NCBI GenBank assembly: GCA_902625945.1 | Contig: CACODG010000002.1 | Coordinates: 62,001 to 126,000, forward strand | Length of the DNA stretch: 64,000 nt | Direction: 5' to 3' | Source: an uncultured Pelagibacteraceae bacterium | GTDB taxonomy: Bacteria > Pseudomonadota > Alphaproteobacteria > Pelagibacterales > Pelagibacteraceae | Part shown: positions 36,161 to 44,086 of the stretch, one piece after another | How the letters are laid out: each line of letters starts with the position of its first letter | Numbering within the stretch: position 1 is the stretch's first letter | The notes under the pieces: model-generated | The model's database searches: none | Seen by the model: the letters and a program-made list of their open reading frames with translations, nothing else | What the model was told of the DNA's origin: nothing | Made by a program: the position numbers and the translations under genes

Positions 36161-36213
36161 TTAAATAATTCAGATATATCTTAATTATTTTATAACTAAA
36201 GAAAAAATTAAGA

Positions 36214-37641
36214 TTAATTTCTATTTAAATCTTTGAATTTTGTATAAATTCCCTCAAATTCCACTTTTATTGTGCCTGTGGGTCCGTGTCTTTGTTTTCC
36301 AAGTATAATATCAGCCAAACCATTAACATCATTCATTTTGGATTGCCATTCAGCATGTTCTATTGATCCTAATTTAGGTTGTTTTCTCTCTAAATAATAA
36401 GCCTCTCGATACACAAACATTACGACATCCGCATCTTGTTCAATAGAACCTGATTCTCGCAAATCTGCTAATTGAGGCTGCTTATCATCTCTTTGTTCTA
36501 CGGCTCTGGATAATTGTGATAAAGCCAAAACAGGAACAGAAAGTTCCTTTGCTAATGCTTTAAGACCTTGAGTAATTTCTGAAATCTCTTGAACTCTACC
36601 TTCATTTCTATTCGAACCAGATCTCATTAACTGAATGTAATCGACCACAATCAAGCTAAGACCAAACAATCTTTTTATTCTTCTAGATCTATTACTTAAT
36701 GCTGCAATAGTTATAGCTGGCGTTTCATCAATATAGAGCGGAAGATTATAAATATTTCTAGATGTCTCAATGTATCTATTTATTTCTTCCTCAGAAACTT
36801 TTCCTCGTCTTATATCATCAGACTTAATTCTAGCTTGCTCAGATAGAATTCTTGTCGATAGCTGTTCAGAGGACATTTCTAAAGAAAAAAAGGCAACTGA
36901 AGATTTTTCTTCCCTTTTTAAAATATTCTGTGCAGCATTATAAGCAATATTAGTAGCTAAAGCTGTTTTACCCATTGAAGGTCTACCAGCTAAAATAATC
37001 AAGTCAGATTTATGTAAACCTCCAAGTTTTTCATCTAAATCTGTTAGACCAGTTGGAACTCCAACTATTCCCTGATCACTTTGCATAGCCATTGTTGCCA
37101 TTTGTATTGTTTGATCCAAAGCTTGTTTGAATGGCAAAAATGATTGAGAAAAAGATCCTCTTTCAGCTAAATCAAATAAAGATTTTTCAGTACTCTCAAT
37201 AATATTTTCTGCGTTTTTTTCTTGATCATTTGCACTTAAAGTATCAGAGGATAATTTATCTGAAATCAGAACTAACTCTCTTCTCAAATACATTTCATGA
37301 ATAATTTTTGAGTAATCTATCGCTTGTTTTGTTGAGCTTGAAAATCTTGTTAATTTAACTAAATACTCAGTTCCTCCTACTTCACTCAACATATTATCTT
37401 TTTCAAAATAGTTTTTTAAAGTAATTGGATTTGCAATCATCCCTTTATTGTTTAAATTTTCAATAACCTCATAAATCTTTATGTGCGCGGGATCATAAAA
37501 TATTGATGGGTTTATAATTGAAGCAATCTCATCTATTATATCATTATTAACAAGTACTGATCCTAATAAAGCTTGCTCAGCTTCAATATTACATGGCTGT
37601 TTATTATTGATATTATTTTGTAAGGGTTTTATTTCTTTCAC
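36214..37641 (-). CDS. dnaB: Replicative DNA helicase
   Basis: Hexameric 5'-3' helicase of the replication fork. The N-terminal collar domain starts with CNIEAEQALLGSVLVNNDII. The RecA-like motor has Walker A LAGRPSMGKTALA, FFSLEMSSEQL, Walker B LIVVDYIQLM and QLSRAVEQRDDKQPQLADLR with the arginine finger region. Length 475 aa is usual and no intein is present. It lies downstream of rplI, a widely conserved order. Confidence 0.97.
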   Translation of the reverse strand: MKEIKPLQNNINNKQPCNIEAEQALLGSVLVNNDIIDEIASIINPSIFYDPAHIKIYEVIENLNNKGMIANPITLKNYFEKDNMLSEVGGTEYLVKLTRFSSSTKQAIDYSKIIHEMYLRRELVLISDKLSSDTLSANDQEKNAENIIESTEKSLFDLAERGSFSQSFLPFKQALDQTIQMATMAMQSDQGIVGVPTGLTDLDEKLGGLHKSDLIILAGRPSMGKTALATNIAYNAAQNILKREEKSSVAFFSLEMSSEQLSTRILSEQARIKSDDIRRGKVSEEEINRYIETSRNIYNLPLYIDETPAITIAALSNRSRRIKRLFGLSLIVVDYIQLMRSGSNRNEGRVQEISEITQGLKALAKELSVPVLALSQLSRAVEQRDDKQPQLADLRESGSIEQDADVVMFVYREAYYLERKQPKLGSIEHAEWQSKMNDVNGLADIILGKQRHGPTGTIKVEFEGIYTKFKDLNRN

Positions 37642-37715
37642 TAAATGATAATAATTTATAGTTTCGTTTGATAAAGAAAAAAGTTACACACTATTTTTCT
37701 CAGACTGTGGAAAAG

Positions 37716-38171
37716 TTATTTAGATTGTATTTTTTCTATTATTATTGAAATGATTGCTTTTACTTCTGAATGAAAGTTTATGTCTACTTTATATTCACCT
37801 AATTTATTAAGCTCATTTTTTAGTATAATTTGAGAAGGTACTACGTCTGCATTAGTTTTTTCTTTTATTAAATTAGCTACTTCTTTGGGTTTGATTGACC
37901 CATATAATTCTCCATTTTCTTTACTTTCTTTATTGAATTTGAAAACTTTTTTATTAACTAATTTAGCTATTTCTTTGAACTTATTTTTTAGTTCAATATT
38001 CTTCTTATTTAATTCATCTTTTTTTTTATTAACATATTCTTGATTTTCGTTATTAAATCTAAGGGCTTTGCCTTTTTTTAGTAAAAAGTTACGACCATAA
38101 CCATTCTTCACCTTAACTTTATCCCCTATATTTCCTAGGTTTAGAATATTCTCTAAAAGTATTAATTCCAT
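37716..38171 (-). CDS. rplI: 50S ribosomal protein L9
   Basis: The 23S rRNA-binding L9 protein with the N-terminal signature ILLENILNLGNIGDKVKVKN and GYGRNFLLKKGKA, the long connecting helix (VNKKKDELNKKNIELKNKF) and the C-terminal domain. Length 151 aa is standard. It follows rpsR by one base and precedes dnaB by about 74 nt. Confidence 0.96.
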   Translation of the reverse strand: MELILLENILNLGNIGDKVKVKNGYGRNFLLKKGKALRFNNENQEYVNKKKDELNKKNIELKNKFKEIAKLVNKKVFKFNKESKENGELYGSIKPKEVANLIKEKTNADVVPSQIILKNELNKLGEYKVDINFHSEVKAIISIIIEKIQSK

Positions 38172-38172
38172 A

Positions 38173-38445
38173 TTACACCAACCCTAAAACTTTAGCTTTT
38201 TTAATTTCCCTAGTCAGTTTTTTTTGCTTATTAAATGATACTGAAGTAATCTTTGATGAGATAATCTTTCCATTATCAGACATATATTTTTTTAATAAAG
38301 AAATATTTTTATAATCAATAATTGGAGCATTTTTTGTGGAAAGAGGGCACCTTTTTGAAAATTTTCCATCAGATTTTTGAAATAAACTAAGTTTACTTAA
38401 AGAGTTAACATTTTTTCTTTGGAATTTCTTATTTTTTCTTTTCAT
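38173..38445 (-). CDS. rpsR: 30S ribosomal protein S18
   Basis: Small-subunit protein that pairs with S6 on the platform. The C-terminal two-thirds has IDYKNISLLKKYMSDNGKIISSKIT and KQKKLTREIKKAKVLGLV, matching the S18 core (the usual RRxT segment is LTREIKKA). The basic N-terminal tail is longer than average for a 90-aa S18. Located between rpsF and rplI, the normal order. Confidence 0.95.
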   Translation of the reverse strand: MKRKNKKFQRKNVNSLSKLSLFQKSDGKFSKRCPLSTKNAPIIDYKNISLLKKYMSDNGKIISSKITSVSFNKQKKLTREIKKAKVLGLV

Positions 38446-38454
38446 TTTTATAGC

Positions 38455-38778
38455 TTATTTATCTTTTCTAAAAAATTCATTTTTTGTATCTAGTTTTTTG
38501 TATCTAACGGTCAAGTATCTAATTATAGAGTTATCAACCTTCATTTTTTTATCAATTTCGCTTAGTGTATTTTTATTTCCTTCAAATTTATAGTGTATAT
38601 AAAAACCTTTTTTGTAACTTTTAATCTTATTAGCAAGATTTAAAAGACCCCATTCTTCAATTTTTAGAACTTTACCGGATGACGAATTAATTAATTCGTT
38701 ATATTTATCTTTTATTGTTTTTAATTCTTTTTCAGCTAAATCTTGTTTAGCAACAATTGTATTCTCGTAAAATCCCAT
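38455..38778 (-). CDS. rpsF: 30S ribosomal protein S6
   Basis: Ferredoxin-like small-subunit protein with YENTIVAKQDLAEKELKTI, EWGLLNLANKIKSYKKGFYIHYKFEG and DNSIIRYLTVRYKK, all typical of S6. Length 107 aa. It is the first gene of the rpsF-rpsR-rplI-dnaB unit and diverges from fabD across 101 nt, where an AT-rich perfect inverted repeat (38794-38810) and both promoters should lie. Confidence 0.95.
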   Translation of the reverse strand: MGFYENTIVAKQDLAEKELKTIKDKYNELINSSSGKVLKIEEWGLLNLANKIKSYKKGFYIHYKFEGNKNTLSEIDKKMKVDNSIIRYLTVRYKKLDTKNEFFRKDK

Positions 38779-38879
38779 AATTTTCGCCTAAGTAAATAAT
38801 TTAATTATTTATAAACAGTGGGTTATACTATAATGAAGAATTATAGCAATACTAATATTTATCGATTAAACTTAATTAA

Positions 38880-39821
38880 ATGAGCGCATTATTATTTCCA
38901 GGCCAAGGTTCTCAATTAGTAGGTATGGGATTAGAATTCTATAATAATTTTAGTCTTGTAAAAAACATATTTAAAAGCGCTGACGAGAAGTTAAATTTTA
39001 AATTATCAAAAATAATTTTAGAGGGGCCAGCAGAAGAACTTCAACTTACAAAAAATACTCAACCTGCAATTTTAACTGTAAGTTATGCAATTTTTCAAGT
39101 TTTGAAAAAAGAGTTTAATTTAGATTTTAGTAATTTCAAATTTTTTGCAGGTCATTCACTAGGTGAATATAGTGCTTTAGTATGTTCAGAGTCTCTAAAT
39201 TTCGAAGATGCGGCTTATTTAGTTTATGAGAGAGGTAAAGCGATGCAGGAAGCTGTTCCAATTGGGAAAGGAAAAATGATAGCAGTTCTTGGAGCAAAGC
39301 TAGATGACATTCAAAGTTTTATTAATACTTTAAATTTAAATAAAGGTGTTTGTGAAATTGCAAATGATAACGCGGAAGGACAAGCAATTATCAGCGGCGA
39401 TAAGGAAACAGTGGATTCTTTCTCAATATTACTTAAAGAAAAAAAAATAAAAACGATTCCATTAAAAGTAAGTGCTCCATTTCATTGTTCATTAATGAAG
39501 AATGCCGCAAGTATTATGAGTAAGAAAATAAATATTATAAATTTTAAACTGCCAAAATTTAAAATTATTAGTAATGTGACTGCTAATTATATCGATAAAA
39601 CGGAAAATATAAAAAAACTTCTTATTGAGCAAATTTACTCTAGTGTTAAATGGAGAGAAAGTATAATCAATATGTCAAACAATGGTGTAATTAACTTTAT
39701 TGAAATTGGCCCAGGTAAAGTTTTAACAGGCATGGTAAAACGAACAATAAAAGGCGCAAATTGCTTTGCAATTAACTCAATAGCTGATATTAAAAATTTA
39801 AAAAATGAACTTAAAAAATAA
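38880..39821 (+). CDS. fabD: Malonyl-CoA:ACP transacylase
   Basis: Loads malonyl groups onto acyl carrier protein for fatty-acid synthesis. Seen are LFPGQGSQLVGMG, the active-site GHSLGEYSALV serine motif near residue 91, the KVSAPFHCSLM segment with the catalytic His, and NFIEIGPGKVLTGMVKR at the end. Length 313 aa is typical. It heads the plus-strand fabD-fabG-acpP cluster and overlaps fabG by 17 nt. Confidence 0.97.
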   Translation: MSALLFPGQGSQLVGMGLEFYNNFSLVKNIFKSADEKLNFKLSKIILEGPAEELQLTKNTQPAILTVSYAIFQVLKKEFNLDFSNFKFFAGHSLGEYSALVCSESLNFEDAAYLVYERGKAMQEAVPIGKGKMIAVLGAKLDDIQSFINTLNLNKGVCEIANDNAEGQAIISGDKETVDSFSILLKEKKIKTIPLKVSAPFHCSLMKNAASIMSKKINIINFKLPKFKIISNVTANYIDKTENIKKLLIEQIYSSVKWRESIINMSNNGVINFIEIGPGKVLTGMVKRTIKGANCFAINSIADIKNLKNELKK

Positions 39822-40536
39822 AAAAGTATTAATAACAGGTTCTACTGGAGGTATTGGTAATTCACTTGTAGAAAAGTTTTATAATTATGAGTCAAACATT
39901 GCTGTGACTGGTACAAATGAGACAAAACTAGCAAATTTAAAAAAAAAATTTCCAAAGGTAAACGTTGAAAAGTTTAATTTAGAACAACATGATAAAATTA
40001 GTGAATTTGTCGAAAAAATTGAGTCTAAATTAGGAGGAATTGATATTCTTATTAATAATGCTGGTATAACTTTAGATAATTTATCAATCAGATTAACAGA
40101 GGAAAATTGGAAAAAAGTTTTAGATATTAATTTAACCTCAACATTTTTAATGTGCAAATTCGCTATAAAAAAAATGCTTAAAAGAAAGAGCGGAAAAATA
40201 ATTAATATAACTTCAATTGTAGGACACACCGGAAATCTTGGCCAAGCAAATTATTCCGCCTCCAAAGCAGGAATAGTAGCTTTTTCAAAAAGTTTAGCTA
40301 TAGAATACGCAAGAAAAAATATAAATATAAATTGTGTGTCTCCTGGTTTTATAAAAACAGAGATGACTGAAAAAATAAATGAGGAATTTAAGAATAATCT
40401 GATTAACAAAATACCATCAGGTAATCTTGGAACAGGGGAAGATGTTTCAAATTGTGTAGCTTTTTTAGCTTCAGATATGGCAAATTATATTAATGGAGAA
40501 ACGATACATGTTAATGGCGGAATGTATATGGCTTGA
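39805..40536 (+). CDS. fabG: 3-oxoacyl-ACP reductase
   Basis: NADPH-dependent short-chain dehydrogenase that reduces beta-ketoacyl-ACP. It shows the glycine-rich VLITGSTGGIGNSL, the DILINNAGIT motif, the Ser of NITSIVGHTGNLGQ with catalytic YSASKAG, and the C-terminal INGETIHVNGGMYMA typical of FabG. Length 243 aa. Between fabD and acpP, which makes the specific assignment safe. Confidence 0.97.
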   Translation: MNLKNKKVLITGSTGGIGNSLVEKFYNYESNIAVTGTNETKLANLKKKFPKVNVEKFNLEQHDKISEFVEKIESKLGGIDILINNAGITLDNLSIRLTEENWKKVLDINLTSTFLMCKFAIKKMLKRKSGKIINITSIVGHTGNLGQANYSASKAGIVAFSKSLAIEYARKNININCVSPGFIKTEMTEKINEEFKNNLINKIPSGNLGTGEDVSNCVAFLASDMANYINGETIHVNGGMYMA

Positions 40537-40586
40537 CAATCTCAATTAATAATCTAATAAGAAAATAAACAAATAGAAAGGAATTC

Positions 40587-40826
40587 ATGTCAGACGATAT
40601 TAAAAGTAAAATTAAAAAAATAGTTGCAGATCATTTAGGTATAGAAGAAGAAAAAGTGACAGAGGAAGCTAGCTTCATCGATGATCTGGGTGCAGATAGC
40701 TTAGATACTGTTGAATTGGTCATGGCTTTTGAAGAAGAATTTGGATCTGAAATCTCAGATAGCGAAGCAGAAAAAATTCTAACGGTGGGTGACGCTATTA
40801 AATTTATCGAGAGTAAATCAAGTTAA
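40587..40826 (+). CDS. acpP: Acyl carrier protein
   Basis: A small acidic carrier for growing acyl chains. The phosphopantetheine site is S38 in [19 protein letters not shown]. Length 79 aa is typical. An AGAAAGGAA-like ribosome site lies just upstream of ATG 40587. In many alphaproteobacteria fabF and mltG follow; here gmk starts 14 nt after the stop. Confidence 0.97.
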   Translation: MSDDIKSKIKKIVADHLGIEEEKVTEEASFIDDLGADSLDTVELVMAFEEEFGSEISDSEAEKILTVGDAIKFIESKSS

Positions 40827-40840
40827 GATCAATTTTTTTT

Positions 40841-41428
40841 ATGTCGGGCAGTGGTGAAAATATCATGGTTATATTATCATCCCCTTCTGGCGTAGGAAAA
40901 ACCACACTTACAAAAAAAATTCAGCAAAAATATAAATCTTTTAAGATTTCAGTTTCTCATACAACAAGATCACCAAGATCAAATGAAATTCACGGTATAG
41001 ATTATTTTTTTATATCAAATAAAAAATTTGAAGAACTCATTGAGAAAAAAAAATTTTATGAATATGCAAAAATTTTTGAAAATTATTATGGAACTTTAAA
41101 AAAGAATGTAGATGAAAGTATAATTACTAACGATTTAATCTTTGATATTGATTGGCAGGGGACTAAACAATTATCAAATTATAAAAATCTAAAATTAATT
41201 AAGATATTCTTGATAACAGATAATAAAAATGAGCTTAAAAAAAGGTTAATTAATAGAAATCAAAATACTGATGCTGAAATAGATAGAAGATTTAAATCTT
41301 TCGATGAGGATATTAAACATTGGAATGATTATGATTACATAATTATTAATAAGAATCTTGAGGTATGTTTCAAACAAATCGAAAATATTATACTGTCAAA
41401 TAAAAAAAATAATTACTTATCTTCATAA
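40841..41428 (+). CDS. gmk: Guanylate kinase
   Basis: Phosphorylates GMP to GDP. It has the P-loop SSPSGVGKTTLTKKI, HTTRSPRSNEIHGIDYFFIS for GMP binding, and DIDWQGTKQLSNY. Length 195 aa is usual. ATG 40841 was chosen; an in-frame ATG at 40865 would also leave an intact P-loop. The usual neighbour yicC is absent. It converges on rsmA with a 16-nt overlap. Confidence 0.95.
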   Translation: MSGSGENIMVILSSPSGVGKTTLTKKIQQKYKSFKISVSHTTRSPRSNEIHGIDYFFISNKKFEELIEKKKFYEYAKIFENYYGTLKKNVDESIITNDLIFDIDWQGTKQLSNYKNLKLIKIFLITDNKNELKKRLINRNQNTDAEIDRRFKSFDEDIKHWNDYDYIIINKNLEVCFKQIENIILSNKKNNYLSS

Positions 41429-42198
41429 ATTTTGGCTATTTTATAATAAGTTTCAGGTGTAATTTCAGAAGGTCTTAAATTCAATCTTAATTCTCCAATT
41501 TTCTTTATATCGTTTGTATTAAGTATTTTTTTTAAATTTTTATTTATCATTTTTCTTTTATTTGAAAATAAAATATTAGTTACTTTTTCTAAACTTTCTA
41601 AATTTTTTAATTTAAATAATTTTTCTTTTTTTGGCTGAAAATGTATTACGAGTGAATTTACTTTTGGTTTAGGAACAAAACAATTAGGAGAGACTAAAAA
41701 TTTATTTAAACTTTTTAATCTATAATTAGATATAATTGAAAGTCTACCATAGTTTGTTGAAGAAAATTTACCGAGAATTTTATCACCAAGTTCTTTTTGA
41801 AACATAAAAATCAAATCAGTAAAATTAGGCAACCATTTTTTAAACTTCAAAATTTTGATCAAAATTTGAGAAGAGATATTATATGGTAAATTTCCAAAAA
41901 TAACTGACTCACTATCTATAATTTTTTCTAGATTAAATTTTAGGATATCTGAATTATAAATTACAATAATTTTATTTTTAGAGTATTTTTTTTGAAGTTC
42001 CTTAAATAAATTCTCATCTTTTTCTATTATGATTAAAGATTTAGGTTTTCTTTTCAATATTTCTTCAGTGAGCTCACCTCTACCCGGGCCTATTTCTACA
42101 ACATTTTTCTTTTCAATCTCTGTTAAGTTTATTATCTTTTTTATTACATTTTTATCTATTAAAAAATTTTGACCTAAGGATTTTTTGGCTGAAATCAT
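41413..42198 (-). CDS. rsmA: 16S rRNA dimethyladenosine transferase
   Basis: KsgA, which dimethylates A1518/A1519 of 16S rRNA. Seen are SLGQNFLIDKNVIKKI, SAM motif VVEIGPGRGELTEEIL, the catalytic NLPYNISSQIL, FMFQKELGDKIL and FVPKPKVNSLVIHF. Length 261 aa. Its start overlaps the pdxA stop by 4 nt, in the conserved lptD-surA-pdxA-rsmA order. Confidence 0.96.
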   Translation of the reverse strand: MISAKKSLGQNFLIDKNVIKKIINLTEIEKKNVVEIGPGRGELTEEILKRKPKSLIIIEKDENLFKELQKKYSKNKIIVIYNSDILKFNLEKIIDSESVIFGNLPYNISSQILIKILKFKKWLPNFTDLIFMFQKELGDKILGKFSSTNYGRLSIISNYRLKSLNKFLVSPNCFVPKPKVNSLVIHFQPKKEKLFKLKNLESLEKVTNILFSNKRKMINKNLKKILNTNDIKKIGELRLNLRPSEITPETYYKIAKIYEDK

Positions 42199-43160
42199 TT
42201 TCCAAATTTATTAATAAAATTTATACATTTAATTAAACTTATTGGATTTCCTTTTTTCTTTTTTATTAAGTTTTTTGCTACACCATGATCAGGAGAAACC
42301 CTAAGATATTTAAGACCTAAAGTTATATTTATTGCATCAAATTTAAATAATGTTTTAAATGGAGTGAGCACTTGATCGTGAAACATACCTATTATTATGT
42401 CATATTTTTTGTATTCATTAATAAATACTGTATCGGAAACTAAGGGACCATTAATTCTTATACCTTTTTTTTTTAGTTTAAATATTGAAGGAATGATTAC
42501 TTTCTTTTCTTCTGAATATTTTCTCAACTCTGCATTGTGAGGGTTCAATCCTAGCATAGCTATTCTTGGCTTTTTTTTGAATATTTTTTTAAACCATTTA
42601 TCCGCTGTAATTACCTTATTGACTATAGTTTTTGAGTTCAATTTTTTTGAAACGTCTTTTAAATCTACATGGGTTGTTATTGGACTAACAGATAATTTCT
42701 TATTATAAATCAGCATAACTTCAGAGTTATTTTTTACATTAGATTTTAAAGCGAGATACTCAGTAACGCCAAATTTATTTTTACCTAAAAGATTTTTATC
42801 TATTGCACAATTTATTATACCTTTAACATTGTCATACAATCCAAGTTTATGACCTAAATTTAATGACTTTTTAATGTATTTAGAACTTTGATTTTTATTT
42901 GAATTAAATGGATCTATATATTTAAGATCAACATTGATTACATTTAATATATTTTTTTTATTTTTTTGGTTAATATTTTTTACTTTTTGAATTGGAATTG
43001 AATACTTTAATTTCTTAAATTGCTCTTTTATTAAATTATAGTTAGCAATTAAGTAAATTTTATTCTTCAAAGATTTATTAATTTTTTTCCAACTTTTGTA
43101 AATTAATTCAGAGTTAATGCTATTTGGATCTCCACCAATAATAATTATTTTTTTATTCAT
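42195..43160 (-). CDS. pdxA: 4-hydroxythreonine-4-phosphate dehydrogenase
   Basis: Oxidises 4-phosphohydroxythreonine in DXP-dependent pyridoxal phosphate synthesis. Metal-ligand histidines are visible in ITTHVDLKDV, GMFHDQVLTPFK and RVSPDHGVAKNL; the substrate segment INGPLVSDTVF is also present. Length 321 aa is normal though the sequence is strongly lysine-biased. It overlaps surA by a single base and rsmA by 4 nt. Pathway completeness cannot be judged from this window. Confidence 0.92.
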   Translation of the reverse strand: MNKKIIIIGGDPNSINSELIYKSWKKINKSLKNKIYLIANYNLIKEQFKKLKYSIPIQKVKNINQKNKKNILNVINVDLKYIDPFNSNKNQSSKYIKKSLNLGHKLGLYDNVKGIINCAIDKNLLGKNKFGVTEYLALKSNVKNNSEVMLIYNKKLSVSPITTHVDLKDVSKKLNSKTIVNKVITADKWFKKIFKKKPRIAMLGLNPHNAELRKYSEEKKVIIPSIFKLKKKGIRINGPLVSDTVFINEYKKYDIIIGMFHDQVLTPFKTLFKFDAINITLGLKYLRVSPDHGVAKNLIKKKKGNPISLIKCINFINKFGK

Positions 43161-44086
43161 TAATACTCAATTAATGCATTATTTCTAATTTTTGACAAAT
43201 GACTTCTTGAATATAAATTATACATTTCGTTTTTCTTTTGAGTTATTAAACTTTCTTTTAACTGTTTCTCATTAATTTGATTTGGTGCAGAAAACCTTTT
43301 ATCTGATAGTTTTAAAAACAAAATAGTATCGTTTTTAATAAACGGCTTTGAAATTTCGCCAATTTTCATTTTTTTTAATACATCATATATTGATAGTGAT
43401 AAAGCTTTTGAATTGACCCAACCCAAATCACCTTTATTTATAGATGAAGTTGAAATACTAAATTTAAAGGCTGTTTCCTCAAAACCAATTTTATCGATTT
43501 GTTCATTTATAAAACTTATATTTTCTTTGTTTTTGATTTTTTCTGAGCTATTTATTTCAATTTCAGATATTTTAAACTCTTCAATTTCAGTTTTGTTCAT
43601 TTTCAAAGCTTTGATTTCATTTTCAATTTCTTTCTCATCAATATTTACTTTATTGTTATACCTTAGAAAAATAAGCTTTTGCCATGCATTTTGAATTTTA
43701 ATCTCCTCCAAAAAAATATCAAAATCAAGGTTATTTTTTTTAAAATCAGCTTTAAAAGTTTCTAAGTTATTTGATGTTATTTTCTTCAACTGTTCATTCA
43801 CTTTTTTTAAATCTGGTTCAATTTTATATTTTTCTATTTCTATCTTTTTTAATTTCAAATTAATTAAAGAAATTAAAGATTGATTTTTAGATCTATTAAC
43901 ATTTTCTTGATTTACTTCTTGATTTGACAGAATTAGCGAAGTTCTAATTTTATTCTTTAATTGAAAAGAAGTTATGATTTCATTTTCCACTCTCACTAGT
44001 ATTTTGTTTTCTTGTGAATGTACTGGAAAAAAAAATAAAGTTAATAAGTTAGAGAGAAGAAATATTCTAAAAAATATATTTTTCAT
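43160..44086 (-). CDS. surA: SurA-like periplasmic chaperone/peptidyl-prolyl isomerase
   Basis: A periplasmic chaperone for outer-membrane proteins. A signal peptide (NIFFRIFLLSNLLTLFFF...) precedes the N-terminal chaperone domain (ENEIITSFQLKNKI typical of SurA_N). One parvulin domain follows with FSISTSSINKGDLGWVNSKALS and IGEISKPFIKNDTILFLKL. With 308 aa it is shorter than the enterobacterial form, which has two parvulin domains. Position between lptD and pdxA supports the call. It overlaps lptD by 4 nt. Confidence 0.9.
   Translation of the reverse strand: MKNIFFRIFLLSNLLTLFFFPVHSQENKILVRVENEIITSFQLKNKIRTSLILSNQEVNQENVNRSKNQSLISLINLKLKKIEIEKYKIEPDLKKVNEQLKKITSNNLETFKADFKKNNLDFDIFLEEIKIQNAWQKLIFLRYNNKVNIDEKEIENEIKALKMNKTEIEEFKISEIEINSSEKIKNKENISFINEQIDKIGFEETAFKFSISTSSINKGDLGWVNSKALSLSIYDVLKKMKIGEISKPFIKNDTILFLKLSDKRFSAPNQINEKQLKESLITQKKNEMYNLYSRSHLSKIRNNALIEY

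Noticed and set aside
38794-38810. Inverted repeat AAATAAT-TTA-ATTATTT upstream of rpsF
   Set aside because: Perfect, but made only of A and T in a very AT-rich spacer, so chance is a sufficient explanation; I could not match it to the S6:S18 leader motif.
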